From the NCBI GenBank assembly GCA_017347485.1, contig AP021857.1, forward strand, positions 1,116,001 to 1,180,000: a stretch of 64,000 bases of DNA, in the 5' to 3' direction. The translations under genes and the position numbers were made by a program. How positions within the stretch are numbered: the stretch's first letter is position 1; every line of letters begins with the position of its first letter. The notes beneath the pieces are model-generated. The model was not told the DNA's origin. It ran no database searches and worked only from the letters and a program-made list of their open reading frames with translations. Shown here in pieces: positions 1 through 8,331 of this stretch. This DNA is from Candidatus Desulfobacillus denitrificans (GTDB lineage: Bacteria > Pseudomonadota > Gammaproteobacteria > Burkholderiales > Rhodocyclaceae).

Positions 1-1668
1 GTAGCCGAAATGGCCGAGGAACAGTTCCTTGTGCGTGATGACGTAGCGGTCGGAACGGTTGTCGAAGTTGTGCACGGCCACGTTCTTGCTGTCGGTGCCC
101 CAGGTCGGGCCGTGGATCTCCTGCGGCGGGAGGCCTTTTTCCATGAGCTTGCGCTGCATGTCCCAGTAGTGAACATCCACCTTCGGCCGCTTGTCCTGAT
201 CCTCGCCGCGCAGGAAGCGGTCGATGCCCTCGGCGGCGATCCAGCCGTGGCCGATGGCGGTGGTGAGCAGGTGCGGGCGGACGACGTCGCCGCCGGTGAA
301 TACGCCGGGCTGGCCCTGCACCTGGTAATTCTTGTCGGCGGCGATGCCGCCCTTGCCGGAATCGAACGCCTCGAGGCCGGTGAAGTCGACCGCCTGGCCG
401 ACGGCCGAGACGATGAGGTCGGCCGGGAGGTCCTGCTCGGTGCCGTCGATCTTCTTGATTTCCAGCTTGGGGCCGACGAACTTGGCCTCGCACTGCGCCA
501 CGCGCAGCGCCGTGGCGCGGCCGTCCGCATCACGGACCACGGCGACCGGCATCCAGCCGCCGCGAATGTCGATGCCTTCGGCCTGGGCCTGCTCGATCTC
601 GTGCTTGTTGGCCTGCATCTTGTCGATGGGGAAAACCGAGGTCAGCGTCACTTCGGCGCCCTGGCGCGCCGAGATCTCGGCGACGTCATGGGCGACGTAG
701 CCGCCGATGACCCGTTCGGCAAAGTCGGTGGGCTTCGGGTTTTCGATGGCGCCGAGGCGCCGCGCCACGGTGGCGACGTCGATCGAGGTGTCGCCGCCGC
801 CGACCACCACCACGCGCTTGCCGACGAAGCGCATGCGGCCGTCGTTGAAGGCGCGCAGGAAGGAGGTGGCGGTCACCACGTTGGGGGCGTCGTTGCCCTC
901 GCAGGGCAGCGCCCGGCCGCCCTGGGCGCCGAGGCCGAGGAACACCGCGTCGAACTGCTTGCGAATGTCCTCCATCTTGACGTCGGTGCCGATGCGCGTT
1001 TTCAGCTGCGTCTTGACGCCGAGGTCGAGGATGCGCTGGATTTCGGCATCCAGCACGTCGCGCGGCGTGCGAAAGCCCGGAATGCCGTAGCGCATCATGC
1101 CGCCGAGCTGCTCGTGTTCGTCGAAGATCGTCACTTCGTGGCCCATCAGCGCCAGCTGGTAGGCGCAGGACAGGCCGGCCGGGCCGCCGCCGATGACGGC
1201 CACCTTCTTGCCGGTCTTCGTCTCGGGGGCCTTGAACTTCAAGTTGTTCTTGATGGCGTACTCGCCGAGGAAATGCTCGACCGAGTTGATGCCGACGAAA
1301 TCCTCGACGACGTTGCGGTTGCAGCCGGTTTCGCAGGGCGCCGGACAAACGCGGCCCATCACCGAGGGGAAGGGGTTGGCCTGGGTCAGGCGGCGCCAGG
1401 CGTATTCGTAGGCCGGCATGGTCGGCTTGCCGTCGGCGCCGACCGGCGGCTTTTCCTGGCCGCGCACGATGGCGAGATAGCTGCGGATGTCCTCGCCCGA
1501 AGGGCAGCTGGACTGGCAGGGCGGCGTCGACTGGATGTAGGTCGGGCACTTGTAGGAGTAGCTGGCCTGGAAGATGTATTTGTTCCAGGGCACGGGCTTG
1601 TTGTCGCCGTCCTTGAAGCGGCGGAAGGTCAGTTTCTGCGTATCGGATTTCTCGTTGGTGGCCGACAT
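1..1668 (-). CDS. dsrL: DsrL, NAD(P)H:acceptor oxidoreductase of the rDsr pathway (3' end off the window)
   Basis: Cytoplasmic iron-sulfur flavoprotein of the GltD (glutamate synthase small subunit) type. In the family it passes electrons between the sulfite reductase DsrAB and NAD(P). Translating the minus strand from the ATG at 1668 gives 556 codons without a stop, so the C-terminus lies beyond the left edge. An N-terminal cysteine region (about residues 41-55 and 108-116, with CPAPCETGC) fits two [4Fe-4S] clusters. An FAD-binding IGGGPAG lies near residue 159 and a later VVVVGGGDTS fits NAD(P)H binding. A ribosome site (AAGGAG) precedes the ATG. It follows dsrK by about 20 bp, the standard dsrK-dsrL order of sulfur oxidisers. 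dsrL in the cluster argues for the oxidative direction of the pathway. Confidence 0.93.
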   Translation of the reverse strand, partial: MSATNEKSDTQKLTFRRFKDGDNKPVPWNKYIFQASYSYKCPTYIQSTPPCQSSCPSGEDIRSYLAIVRGQEKPPVGADGKPTMPAYEYAWRRLTQANPFPSVMGRVCPAPCETGCNRNVVEDFVGINSVEHFLGEYAIKNNLKFKAPETKTGKKVAVIGGGPAGLSCAYQLALMGHEVTIFDEHEQLGGMMRYGIPGFRTPRDVLDAEIQRILDLGVKTQLKTRIGTDVKMEDIRKQFDAVFLGLGAQGGRALPCEGNDAPNVVTATSFLRAFNDGRMRFVGKRVVVVGGGDTSIDVATVARRLGAIENPKPTDFAERVIGGYVAHDVAEISARQGAEVTLTSVFPIDKMQANKHEIEQAQAEGIDIRGGWMPVAVVRDADGRATALRVAQCEAKFVGPKLEIKKIDGTEQDLPADLIVSAVGQAVDFTGLEAFDSGKGGIAADKNYQVQGQPGVFTGGDVVRPHLLTTAIGHGWIAAEGIDRFLRGEDQDKRPKVDVHYWDMQRKLMEKGLPPQEIHGPTWGTDSKNVAVHNFDNRSDRYVITHKELFLGHFGY

Positions 1669-1687
1669 CTTTGTCTCCTTGTAATGC

Positions 1688-3220
1688 TTAATCGTTGCTG
1701 CCGAGCCGGATGGCCGTGCTGACGAGCTGGTGCACGCCGCCGACCATGCCGCGATTGAACTTGTAGTAGGGCAGGACCTTGGTGAACTGCGCCTTGCAGA
1801 TGGCGCAGATGGTCGCCATGAAATTCACGCCGTGCCGCTCCACCACCTGGTTGAGGGCGTCCATGCGCGGCAGCGCGCCCTTGACGCGCAACTCGAGCAG
1901 TTCGTCGGTGAGGATGCCGCCGCCGCCGCCGCAGCAGAAGGTCGCCTCGTGCGTGGTGCCGGGCGCCATCTCGACGTATTTGTTCGCCACGGCCTTGATG
2001 ATCGAGCGCGGGATCTCGAACTGGCCCCCCGGGGTGTCGCCCATGCGCGAGGCGCGCGCCACGTTGCAGGAATCGTGGAAGGTGACGATGCGGTGGTCGT
2101 TGGCTTCCTTGTCGAACTTCAGCGCGCCGCGCTGGATCAGGTCCCAGGTCAATTCGCAGATGTGCGCCGGCTGCTTGTAGCGCTGGTCGAGCTGGCTCTG
2201 CAGCTGCACCGCGAAAGGGTCGTTGGCGCCGGCGCCGATGCCGGTGAGGGTGTTCCAGAAGCTGTAGGCGACGCGCCAGGCATGGCCGCATTCGCCGACG
2301 ACGATGCGCTTGACGCCCAGCTCCAGGGCCGCCTCGCGGATGCGCAGGGCGATCTTGCGCAGCTGCTCGTAGTTGCCGATGAACATGCCGAAGTTGCCGG
2401 CCTCCGAGGCCTTCGAGGACAGCGTCCACGAGATGCCGGCGGCGTGGAACACCTTGCCGTAGCCGATCAGGCTGTCGATATGCGGCTCGGCGAAGAAGTC
2501 CGCCGAGGGCGTGACCAGCAACACCTCGGCGCCCTTGACGTCGAGCGGATAGCGCACATCGACGCCGGTGTCCTCCTTGACGTCCTCTTCCACGCCCTGC
2601 AGGGTGTCCTCCAGCGCGGGCCCCGGCAGGCCGAGGTTGTTGCCGATCTTGTGCACCTTGCCGATGATCTCGTTCGAGTACTTCTGGCCGTAGCCGACCG
2701 AATCGAGGATCTCGCGGCCGGCCATGGTGATCTCGGCGGTGTCGATGCCGTAGGGACAGAACACCGAGCAGCGGCGGCACTCGGAGCACTGGTGGTAGTA
2801 CTTGAACCAGTCGTCGAGCACCTCGCGCGTCAGCTCGGTGGCGCCGACCAGCTTCGGGAACAGCTTGCCGGCGAGGGTGAAGTGGCGGCGATAGACGCCG
2901 CGCAGCAAATCCTGGCGCGCCACCGGCATGTTCTTCGGGTCGCCGGTGCCGAGGAAGTAATGGCACTTGTCGGTGCAGGCGCCGCAATGCACGCAGGCAT
3001 CGAGATAGACCTTCAGCGAGCGGTATTTCTTCAGCAGCTCGCCGAGGCGGGCGACGGCCTTCTGCTCCCAGTCCGGCACCAGTTCGCCGGGGAAGCCGAG
3101 CGCCTCGTTCATCTTGTCGCTGGCGACGTAGGGCTTGCTCTCCGCCATGGCGCCGGGCTGCAGCGCCGGGATTTCGGCGTACTCTTTCAGTTCGGGCGTG
3201 GTGAATTCGGCGGCGGCCAT
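1688..3220 (-). CDS. dsrK: DsrK, iron-sulfur subunit of the DsrMKJOP membrane complex
   Basis: 510 aa, the usual family length. DsrK is the HdrD-like catalytic subunit on the cytoplasmic face of DsrMKJOP and is thought to oxidise or reduce the DsrC persulfide/trisulfide couple with the quinone pool. Visible motifs are two ferredoxin-type cysteine sets (CVHCGACTDKC near residue 76 and CSECRRCSVFCP near residue 145) and a C-terminal CCGGGGG of the CCG type that binds the non-cubane [4Fe-4S] cluster in heterodisulfide reductases. It lies directly after dsrM (7-bp gap). dsrJ, dsrO and dsrP are not seen and would be expected beyond the left edge. Confidence 0.95.
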   Translation of the reverse strand: MAAAEFTTPELKEYAEIPALQPGAMAESKPYVASDKMNEALGFPGELVPDWEQKAVARLGELLKKYRSLKVYLDACVHCGACTDKCHYFLGTGDPKNMPVARQDLLRGVYRRHFTLAGKLFPKLVGATELTREVLDDWFKYYHQCSECRRCSVFCPYGIDTAEITMAGREILDSVGYGQKYSNEIIGKVHKIGNNLGLPGPALEDTLQGVEEDVKEDTGVDVRYPLDVKGAEVLLVTPSADFFAEPHIDSLIGYGKVFHAAGISWTLSSKASEAGNFGMFIGNYEQLRKIALRIREAALELGVKRIVVGECGHAWRVAYSFWNTLTGIGAGANDPFAVQLQSQLDQRYKQPAHICELTWDLIQRGALKFDKEANDHRIVTFHDSCNVARASRMGDTPGGQFEIPRSIIKAVANKYVEMAPGTTHEATFCCGGGGGILTDELLELRVKGALPRMDALNQVVERHGVNFMATICAICKAQFTKVLPYYKFNRGMVGGVHQLVSTAIRLGSND

Positions 3221-3227
3221 GGCGTCC

Positions 3228-3953
3228 TCAGTTCTTCTCCAGCTCGGCGGCCCACGGCGCCAGGTGGCGATGCTCGCGCGGATCGTCAGCCTGGTTGCGC
3301 GTCGGGCTGAAGAACACGCCCGGCGCGTGCAGCAGCTTGCTGAAGGGGAAAATAATCATCAGCAGCGCGACCAGCGTCAGGTGGATGTAGAGGCCCGGGT
3401 GCGAGGGCAGCGGCTGGAGGTCGAAGCGCATCAGGCCGAGGAAGAAGGCCTTCACGGCGACGATGTCGGTGTGCATGAGGAATTTCATGCCGAGGCCGGA
3501 GAGGCCGATGCCGGCGAGCAGCGCCAGCATCAGATGGTCGGACGGCGTCGAGATGTAGCGGATGCGCTCGACGAGGAAGCGTCGTCCCCACAGGCCGAAA
3601 AGGCCCGCCACCATGGCGAAACCGGCGTACAGGCCGAAAGGCTGCACCCAGCCGACCCAGAACCACACCGGCTCCGTGAAATAGCGCAGGTGGCGCAGCA
3701 GCACCAGCAGCAATGCACCGTGGAAGAGGATGCCGAAGGCCCAGATCCACAGGTTGGACTTGAACAGGCTCTCGAACAGCGCCACCTCGCGCAGCATGCG
3801 CAGCACGACCCCGCCCGTCGTGGTCGGCGCCGGAGTGGTGGGGATCTTCAGCGGCGCGGGTGTGCGGAAGTAGTCCGCGATCTTGACCGCCAGCCCGGCG
3901 ACGAGAATCGCCGTGGCGGCGTAGAAGAGGACGGCGAAGAAGATCGTGGCCAT
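3228..3953 (-). CDS. dsrM: DsrM, cytochrome b-type membrane subunit
   Basis: 241 aa integral membrane protein with about five to six hydrophobic segments, similar to the NarI/HdrE b-type cytochrome family. It anchors DsrK and carries electrons to or from the quinone pool. Histidines that could ligate heme b lie in the membrane segments (for example GILFHGALL and LYIHLTL). A short periplasmic or loop stretch rich in Pro and Thr follows the first helix (about residues 32-45). It stands between dsrC and dsrK as in Allochromatium-type clusters. The 107 bp separating it from dsrC is the longest gap within this operon. Confidence 0.93.
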   Translation of the reverse strand: MATIFFAVLFYAATAILVAGLAVKIADYFRTPAPLKIPTTPAPTTTGGVVLRMLREVALFESLFKSNLWIWAFGILFHGALLLVLLRHLRYFTEPVWFWVGWVQPFGLYAGFAMVAGLFGLWGRRFLVERIRYISTPSDHLMLALLAGIGLSGLGMKFLMHTDIVAVKAFFLGLMRFDLQPLPSHPGLYIHLTLVALLMIIFPFSKLLHAPGVFFSPTRNQADDPREHRHLAPWAAELEKN

Positions 3954-4060
3954 GGAGCGGTTTCGAATCCCAGGTTACGAGCGACGAGCCGAAGGCCGCC
4001 GCGCTCCGGGTTTTTCAACCCGAAACGCGAAACCCGCAACCCGCAACCCGAAACTTGCTG

Positions 4061-4393
4061 TTAGATGCAGCCGGTCGGCTTCGGCAGGCCGGCGATCTTG
4101 CACGCCTGCTTGCCCGGGCCGTAGGGGAACAACTCGTACAGGTACTGGCTGTTGCCCTTCTCCGGCCCCAGCTTCTTGCCGATGGCCTTGGTCAGCACGC
4201 GCACGGCCGGGGCGATCTGGAACTCGTTGTAGTATTCGCGCAGAAAGTTGATGACTTCCCAGTGCTGCTCGGTCATGTCGATGTTTTCGTTCTGGGCGAG
4301 CACCTTGGCGACATCCTCGTTCCACTCGTTGATGTCGGTCAGATAGCCTTCCTCGTCGGTGTCGTAGCTCTTGCCATTCAATTCGATTGCCAT
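4061..4393 (-). CDS. dsrC: DsrC, sulfur-carrier protein with both redox cysteines
   Basis: 110 aa. Central sulfur carrier that accepts sulfane sulfur from DsrEFH and delivers it to DsrAB. The C-terminal arm ends KQACKIAGLPKPTGCI, so both conserved cysteines are present ten residues apart, the penultimate one being the substrate-binding cysteine. This separates it from two paralogues at 9448 and 9840 that lack both. Start chosen at the ATG behind a TAGGAGACAC ribosome site. Confidence 0.96.
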   Translation of the reverse strand: MAIELNGKSYDTDEEGYLTDINEWNEDVAKVLAQNENIDMTEQHWEVINFLREYYNEFQIAPAVRVLTKAIGKKLGPEKGNSQYLYELFPYGPGKQACKIAGLPKPTGCI

Positions 4394-4415
4394 GGTGTGT
4401 CTCCTAAAAAAACAG

Positions 4416-4715
4416 TTACAGCCAGGATTGGCAGGTGGCGTGTTCCGTCACGAGATCGACGAAGCCGCCGTAATCCACCAGAGTGACGCCCTCCAGGGCG
4501 CGATCGGCCATGCCGCGCGCTTCCAGATCGGGTTTCAGCGCATAGACCTTCATCTGGCCCATCGCCTGCTTGAGCTTGCCCGCGGCGGCGTTGCCGTTCG
4601 TCGCGGCATACACGCCATCCTCGATGAGGAGCAGCGCACCGCCAGGCTGCGCCGTGGCGAGGCAGGTGTCCAGGGCGTTGCGGTCCAGGGGCGACTTGTT
4701 CACGATGTGCAGCAT
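4416..4715 (-). CDS. dsrH: DsrH, sulfur-relay subunit (TusB family)
   Basis: 99 aa member of the DsrH/TusB family, one of the three subunits of the cytoplasmic DsrE2F2H2 hexamer that moves sulfane sulfur towards DsrC. A conserved cysteine is visible at residue 18 (NALDTCLA), close to the position reported for the family, and the tail ends in Trp-Leu as is common in TusB proteins. It lies between dsrF (10-bp gap) and dsrC. Confidence 0.94.
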   Translation of the reverse strand: MLHIVNKSPLDRNALDTCLATAQPGGALLLIEDGVYAATNGNAAAGKLKQAMGQMKVYALKPDLEARGMADRALEGVTLVDYGGFVDLVTEHATCQSWL

Positions 4716-4725
4716 AGTTTTCCCC

Positions 4726-5097
4726 TTAGAAGCTCAGGACCACGTCCTGGGTTTCCATCAGCTTGCCGATCTCGGCGCGGGAGAGCACCTCGACGGGCAC
4801 GCACATGTCCTCTTGCGTCAGGCCGCGCGCTTCGAGGGCCTCCTTCTCGACGTAGAGCTTGTTGATGTCGTAGTCGTCCAGCGCGCGGTAGGTCGGCTGG
4901 AAGTTCTTCACCTCGATGCCCTTGGTGTTGAAGCCCTTCTTCAGCTGGTACACGCCGTCGTCCATGAAGGCCAGGCTGACGTCCTGGTCGAAGGCGGCGG
5001 CGATCAGCACCACCTCCAGCGACTCCAGCGCGTAGATGGTGCCGTGCGGCGCCTTGCGGTTCACGTACATGAATTTCTTGATCTGTCCTTCGCTCAT
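4726..5097 (-). CDS. dsrF: DsrF, sulfur-relay subunit (TusC family)
   Basis: 123 aa, TusC/DsrF family, structural subunit of the DsrEFH complex. The FMYVNRKAPHGT start and the FMDDGVYQL segment are characteristic. No catalytic cysteine is at the DsrE-equivalent position, as usual for DsrF. It is nearly abutting dsrE (3-bp gap), suggesting coupled translation and equal subunit amounts. Confidence 0.94.
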   Translation of the reverse strand: MSEGQIKKFMYVNRKAPHGTIYALESLEVVLIAAAFDQDVSLAFMDDGVYQLKKGFNTKGIEVKNFQPTYRALDDYDINKLYVEKEALEARGLTQEDMCVPVEVLSRAEIGKLMETQDVVLSF

Positions 5098-5100
5098 CGC

Positions 5101-5460
5101 TCAGTCCCCGAAAGTCACCATGCGGTCCGCCTGGATGCCGGCCTCGATCAGCTGGCCGAGGCCGGAGATGCGAAAGCCCGGCGCCAGGTTCTCGTCCTTG
5201 ATGCCGCGGCGCAGGGCGGCGGCCACGCACACCACCAGGTCGATCTCGTGCTCTTCGGCCAGCTTGGCCCAGCGGTTCACGATGTGACGGTCGTCCTGCG
5301 GCGGCTCGGTCAGGCGCGTCGAGTTGTTCACGCCGTCATGGTAGAAGAACACCCGGCTGACCTGGTGGCCCTTCTCGATGGCGGCGCGGGCGAACAGGTA
5401 GGCGCTGTCCGTCGCCTCGTGCGTGTAAGGGCCTTCGTTGATGAGGATGGCGATCTTCAT
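5101..5460 (-). CDS. dsrE: DsrE, catalytic sulfurtransferase subunit (TusD family)
   Basis: 119 aa, TusD/DsrE family. The cysteine at residue 78 (LVVCVAAALRRG) matches the essential persulfide-forming Cys78 described for Allochromatium vinosum DsrE. It works in the DsrEFH hexamer, loading DsrC with sulfur. Presence of dsrEFH beside dsrAB is the accepted marker for sulfur-oxidising rather than sulfate-reducing organisms. Confidence 0.95.
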   Translation of the reverse strand: MKIAILINEGPYTHEATDSAYLFARAAIEKGHQVSRVFFYHDGVNNSTRLTEPPQDDRHIVNRWAKLAEEHEIDLVVCVAAALRRGIKDENLAPGFRISGLGQLIEAGIQADRMVTFGD

Positions 5461-5472
5461 GCCGTCTCCGGA

Positions 5473-6549
5473 TCAGAAGCGGATGTGGGTCGAGGCATTG
5501 AGGTTCGCCCGGCCGCCGCGCCAATCGTCGATCAGGTACTTGGTGAACGGCAGGTCGGCCTTCTCGAAGAAGCGCGGCCAGCCGATGCGCTCGATCCAGT
5601 CGGCCATGCGCTCCCACGGCCGGGCATCCTCCTTGTAGACGCGCAGGATGCGCTTGACCACCTCGGCCACCTCCGGCCAGCGCGGCGGATTGTTGGGCAA
5701 GCCCATGGCGACCATCTTCATGAACTGCGGCTTGCTGCGGGCGTTGGAGTTCTTGCCGCCGACCCAGATCGCCAGTTTCGAATGCTCGGGGTGGTTGATG
5801 GCCATCGGCGGGCAGGGCGGGAAGCAGGCGCCGCAGCAGACGCATTTCTTCTCGTCCACTTCCAGCGAGGGCTTGCCGTTCACCATGGCCGGGCGGATGG
5901 CCGCCACCGGGCAGCGGGCGACCACGGCCGGCCGCTCGCAGATGTTGGCGACGAGGTCATGGTTGATGCGCGGCGGCTTGGTGTGCTGGATGATGATGGC
6001 CAGGTCGGCCTGTCCGCCGCAGTTGATCTCGCAGCAGGAAGTGGACAGGCGCACGCGGTTGGGCATCTCCTCGTTCTTGAACTCGTCGTAGAGCTCGTCC
6101 ATCAGCGCCTTGACCACGCCGGAAGCATCGGTGGCCGGGATGTCGCAGTGCAGGAAGCCCTGCGTGTGCGAGATCATCGACACGGAGTTGCCGGTGCCGC
6201 CGACCGGGAAGCCGTTCTTCTCCAGCTCGGCGATCAGCGGGGCGACCTTCTTCTCGTCGCCGACCATGTACTCGATGTTGCTGCGGATGGTGAAGCGGAC
6301 ATGGCCTTCGGCGAACTTGTCGGCGATGTCGCACAGCTTGCGGATGGTGTGGACGTCCATCTGCCGCTGGGTGCCGGCGCGCACCGTCCAGATCTCGTCG
6401 CCGTTGTGCGAAACGTGGTGCAGCACGCCGGGCCGCGGCCGGTCATGGTACTTCCAGTTGCCGTAGTTCTTCACCATGAGCGGGTGCATGTACTGCTTGT
6501 TGTCGGGCACGCCGGACTCGATGGGCTTGCGCATTTGCGGTTGCGACAT
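5473..6549 (-). CDS. dsrB: DsrB, reverse dissimilatory sulfite reductase beta subunit
   Basis: 358 aa, full length for DsrB. Cytoplasmic siroheme/[4Fe-4S] enzyme that with DsrA oxidises DsrC-bound sulfur to sulfite. Cysteine motifs are visible: STSCCEINCGG near residue 180 and a ferredoxin-like CVCCGACFPPC near residue 250 typical of the inserted ferredoxin domain. The end WRGGRANLNASTHIRF fits oxidative-type DsrB as I know it. The start ATG has a GGAGACATATC ribosome site and follows dsrA by 26 bp. Confidence 0.96.
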   Translation of the reverse strand: MSQPQMRKPIESGVPDNKQYMHPLMVKNYGNWKYHDRPRPGVLHHVSHNGDEIWTVRAGTQRQMDVHTIRKLCDIADKFAEGHVRFTIRSNIEYMVGDEKKVAPLIAELEKNGFPVGGTGNSVSMISHTQGFLHCDIPATDASGVVKALMDELYDEFKNEEMPNRVRLSTSCCEINCGGQADLAIIIQHTKPPRINHDLVANICERPAVVARCPVAAIRPAMVNGKPSLEVDEKKCVCCGACFPPCPPMAINHPEHSKLAIWVGGKNSNARSKPQFMKMVAMGLPNNPPRWPEVAEVVKRILRVYKEDARPWERMADWIERIGWPRFFEKADLPFTKYLIDDWRGGRANLNASTHIRF

Positions 6550-6575
6550 GATATGTCTCCGTCAGTCTGTGTTGG

Positions 6576-7871
6576 TTAGGCGGCGGCCTGCCTGGCCTTG
6601 ACCCTGGCCACTTCCTCGTCCCAGCCGTCCATGCGGACGAAGGGGTTGGTGCGCGGCGCCGAGACCATGTTCGGGTCGACCTCGACCTCGATGCCCTCCA
6701 GGAAATTCATCAGGCCGATGCGTTCGATCATCTCGCCGGTGCGCTCGTGCTCGAGCGCGTTCTCGGCGAAGAAGTCGATGGTGCGCTGGGCCAGATCGAT
6801 GAACTTCTCGAAATCCTCGTCGCTCTCCAGCTTCATGAAGGGAATGATGACGGTGCCCATCAGGTCGCCGATCTTCAGGGTGCGCTTGCCGCCGACCAGG
6901 ATGGTGACGCCCTTGTCCTTGCCCGGGGCGAGGGCGCCGGTCATGACGTTGATGCAGTGCATGCAGCGCACGCAGTCCTTGTTGTTGATCTCCAGGGCCT
7001 GGCTGTCGTTGACGGCGACGCTGGAGACGTTCGCATCCTTGCTGACGTCCTTGATCTCCTTGAGCTGGATGGCGCGGGTCGGGCACATGCCGACGACGTC
7101 GTTCACCAGTTCGTTGAGGCCATGCTTGGCGAACCACTTCTTGGCCAGGGCCTCGTCGGTGCGGATGTTGTCGCGCCAGGTGCCGATCACCGCCATGTCC
7201 GAGCGCTGGATGGAATTCATGCAGTCGTTCGGGCAGCCGGAGAACTTGAACTTGAACTTGTAGGGCAGGGCCGGGCGGTGAATGTCGCCGACGAAAGTGT
7301 TGATCGCCGCACGGTGCGCGCGCGCCTCGTCGAAGCAGGACTGCTCGCAGCGCGACGCGCCGACGCAGGACATCGAGGTGCGCACGGCCGGGCCGGCGCC
7401 GCCGAGGTCGAAGCCGAGCTCGTTGATCTCGTCGAAGGCCTTTTGCACGTTCTCGCCGGTGGCACCCTGGAACATGATGTCGCCGGACTGGCCGTGGAAA
7501 GCGATCAGGCCGGAGCCGTGCTTCTCCCACAGGTCGCAGAACTTGCGCAGGATGTCGGTGTTGTAGTGCATGCCGGGCGGCGGCATGACGCGCAGGGTGT
7601 GGAATTCGGCGGCATCCTTGAAGACCGGCTGGTCGTTCTCGTCCTTGATCTCGGTGAAGCGGGGGATGATGCCGCCGCCGTAACCGAAGACGCCGACCGT
7701 GCCGCCCTTCCAGTAACCCTGGCGGGTCTCGTAGGAATGCTCGAGGTGGCCCAGCAGGTCCACCATCATGTCCTTGTCCTTGGCCAGGCGTTTCAGGCCG
7801 GTGACGAAGCTGGGCCAGGGGCCCGATTCCAGCTGGTCGAGATTGGGTGTTGCGTGTGGTTTCTTAGCCAT
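6576..7871 (-). CDS. dsrA: DsrA, reverse dissimilatory sulfite reductase alpha subunit
   Basis: 431 aa, full length. The siroheme-[4Fe-4S] ligand pattern C-X5-C (CVGASRC) and C-X3-C (GCPNDC) is present around residues 182-230, and a C-terminal ferredoxin domain carries CVRCMHC. It is the first gene of the minus-strand dsr operon; the 241-bp region upstream is shared with the divergent accessory operon and holds dyad symmetries. The direction of catalysis (oxidative) is inferred from dsrEFH and dsrL in the same cluster, not from DsrA itself. Confidence 0.97.
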   Translation of the reverse strand: MAKKPHATPNLDQLESGPWPSFVTGLKRLAKDKDMMVDLLGHLEHSYETRQGYWKGGTVGVFGYGGGIIPRFTEIKDENDQPVFKDAAEFHTLRVMPPPGMHYNTDILRKFCDLWEKHGSGLIAFHGQSGDIMFQGATGENVQKAFDEINELGFDLGGAGPAVRTSMSCVGASRCEQSCFDEARAHRAAINTFVGDIHRPALPYKFKFKFSGCPNDCMNSIQRSDMAVIGTWRDNIRTDEALAKKWFAKHGLNELVNDVVGMCPTRAIQLKEIKDVSKDANVSSVAVNDSQALEINNKDCVRCMHCINVMTGALAPGKDKGVTILVGGKRTLKIGDLMGTVIIPFMKLESDEDFEKFIDLAQRTIDFFAENALEHERTGEMIERIGLMNFLEGIEVEVDPNMVSAPRTNPFVRMDGWDEEVARVKARQAAA

Positions 7872-8112
7872 GATTTGTCTCCGGTGCTAAGGTTTGTATT
7901 GTGCTGCTGGGGTCGCTTGGTTCATAAGTTGGTGCTGATGGTACGCATGCTGCACTGCGATCTCCTATACCTCCCGCAGGGTATCGCCCCTCTCCCGTGG
8001 GGGTAGCAAATACCTACCCGAAAGGAGTAGGCCTCGGCACGCCATGCCGGTGATAGGCGGCGCCGGGCCTGAAAGGCATATTCCACCAGATACTTATATA
8101 GACCGTCCGGAC
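7872..8112. promoter_or_regulatory. Divergent promoter region between dsrA and the accessory sulfur operon, with dyads
   Basis: Both flanking operons must start here. Two dyad symmetries stand out. TACCTCCCGCAGGGTA at 7968-7983 has TACC/GGTA outer arms in the 7-2-7 arrangement of NarL/FixJ-type sites, with an imperfect match. GGGTAG (8001-8006) pairs with CTACCC (8014-8019), and CCTAC at 8012-8016 is followed by GTAGG at 8027-8031. No clear sigma-70 pair could be fixed. The regulator is unknown; a NarL-family response regulator is only a suggestion. Confidence 0.4.
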
Positions 8113-8331
8113 ATGGATGACAAAGAAAAGCTGACCACGCTCGACAAATTCACCGCCCCGATCTGGGGACAGGAGATCGAGTTGCAGCAGGTCGAATACC
8201 TGGCCGGCGGCACGCCGATGCTGCGTCTGCGCATCCGCGAGAAGAAGCGCTTCACCATCTTCGACATCGACGCCCAGACCGCCGCCCGCTGGGGCAAGGT
8301 CATGCAGGACTGGGCGGACGGGCAGTCATGA
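8113..8331 (+). CDS. Small unknown protein, first gene of the accessory sulfur operon
   Basis: 72 aa from the ATG at 8113; an in-frame ATG at 8044 would add 23 residues but lies in the promoter dyad region and those residues look non-conserved. Hydrophilic, with a pattern of beta-strand-like segments (PMLRLRIREKKRFTIFDID) and no cysteines or membrane segment. Its stop overlaps the start of the Cas6-like gene (ATGA), so the two are probably translationally coupled. I do not recognise the family. Position suggests a partner of the downstream products or of the sulfur relay. Confidence 0.7.
   Translation: MDDKEKLTTLDKFTAPIWGQEIELQQVEYLAGGTPMLRLRIREKKRFTIFDIDAQTAARWGKVMQDWADGQS

Noticed and set aside
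1627..1650. AAGGTCAGT followed by TTCTGCG in dsrL as an eleventh 24-bp motif copy
   Set aside because: First half has one mismatch but the second half (TCGGAT) fails at several positions; cannot be told from chance.
10..1722. 570-aa plus-strand frame
   Set aside because: It is opposite dsrL, whose minus-strand translation has clear FAD and iron-sulfur motifs; the plus frame has no family features.
4570..6579. 669-aa plus-strand frame over dsrEFB
   Set aside because: High-GC shadow of the minus-strand dsr genes.
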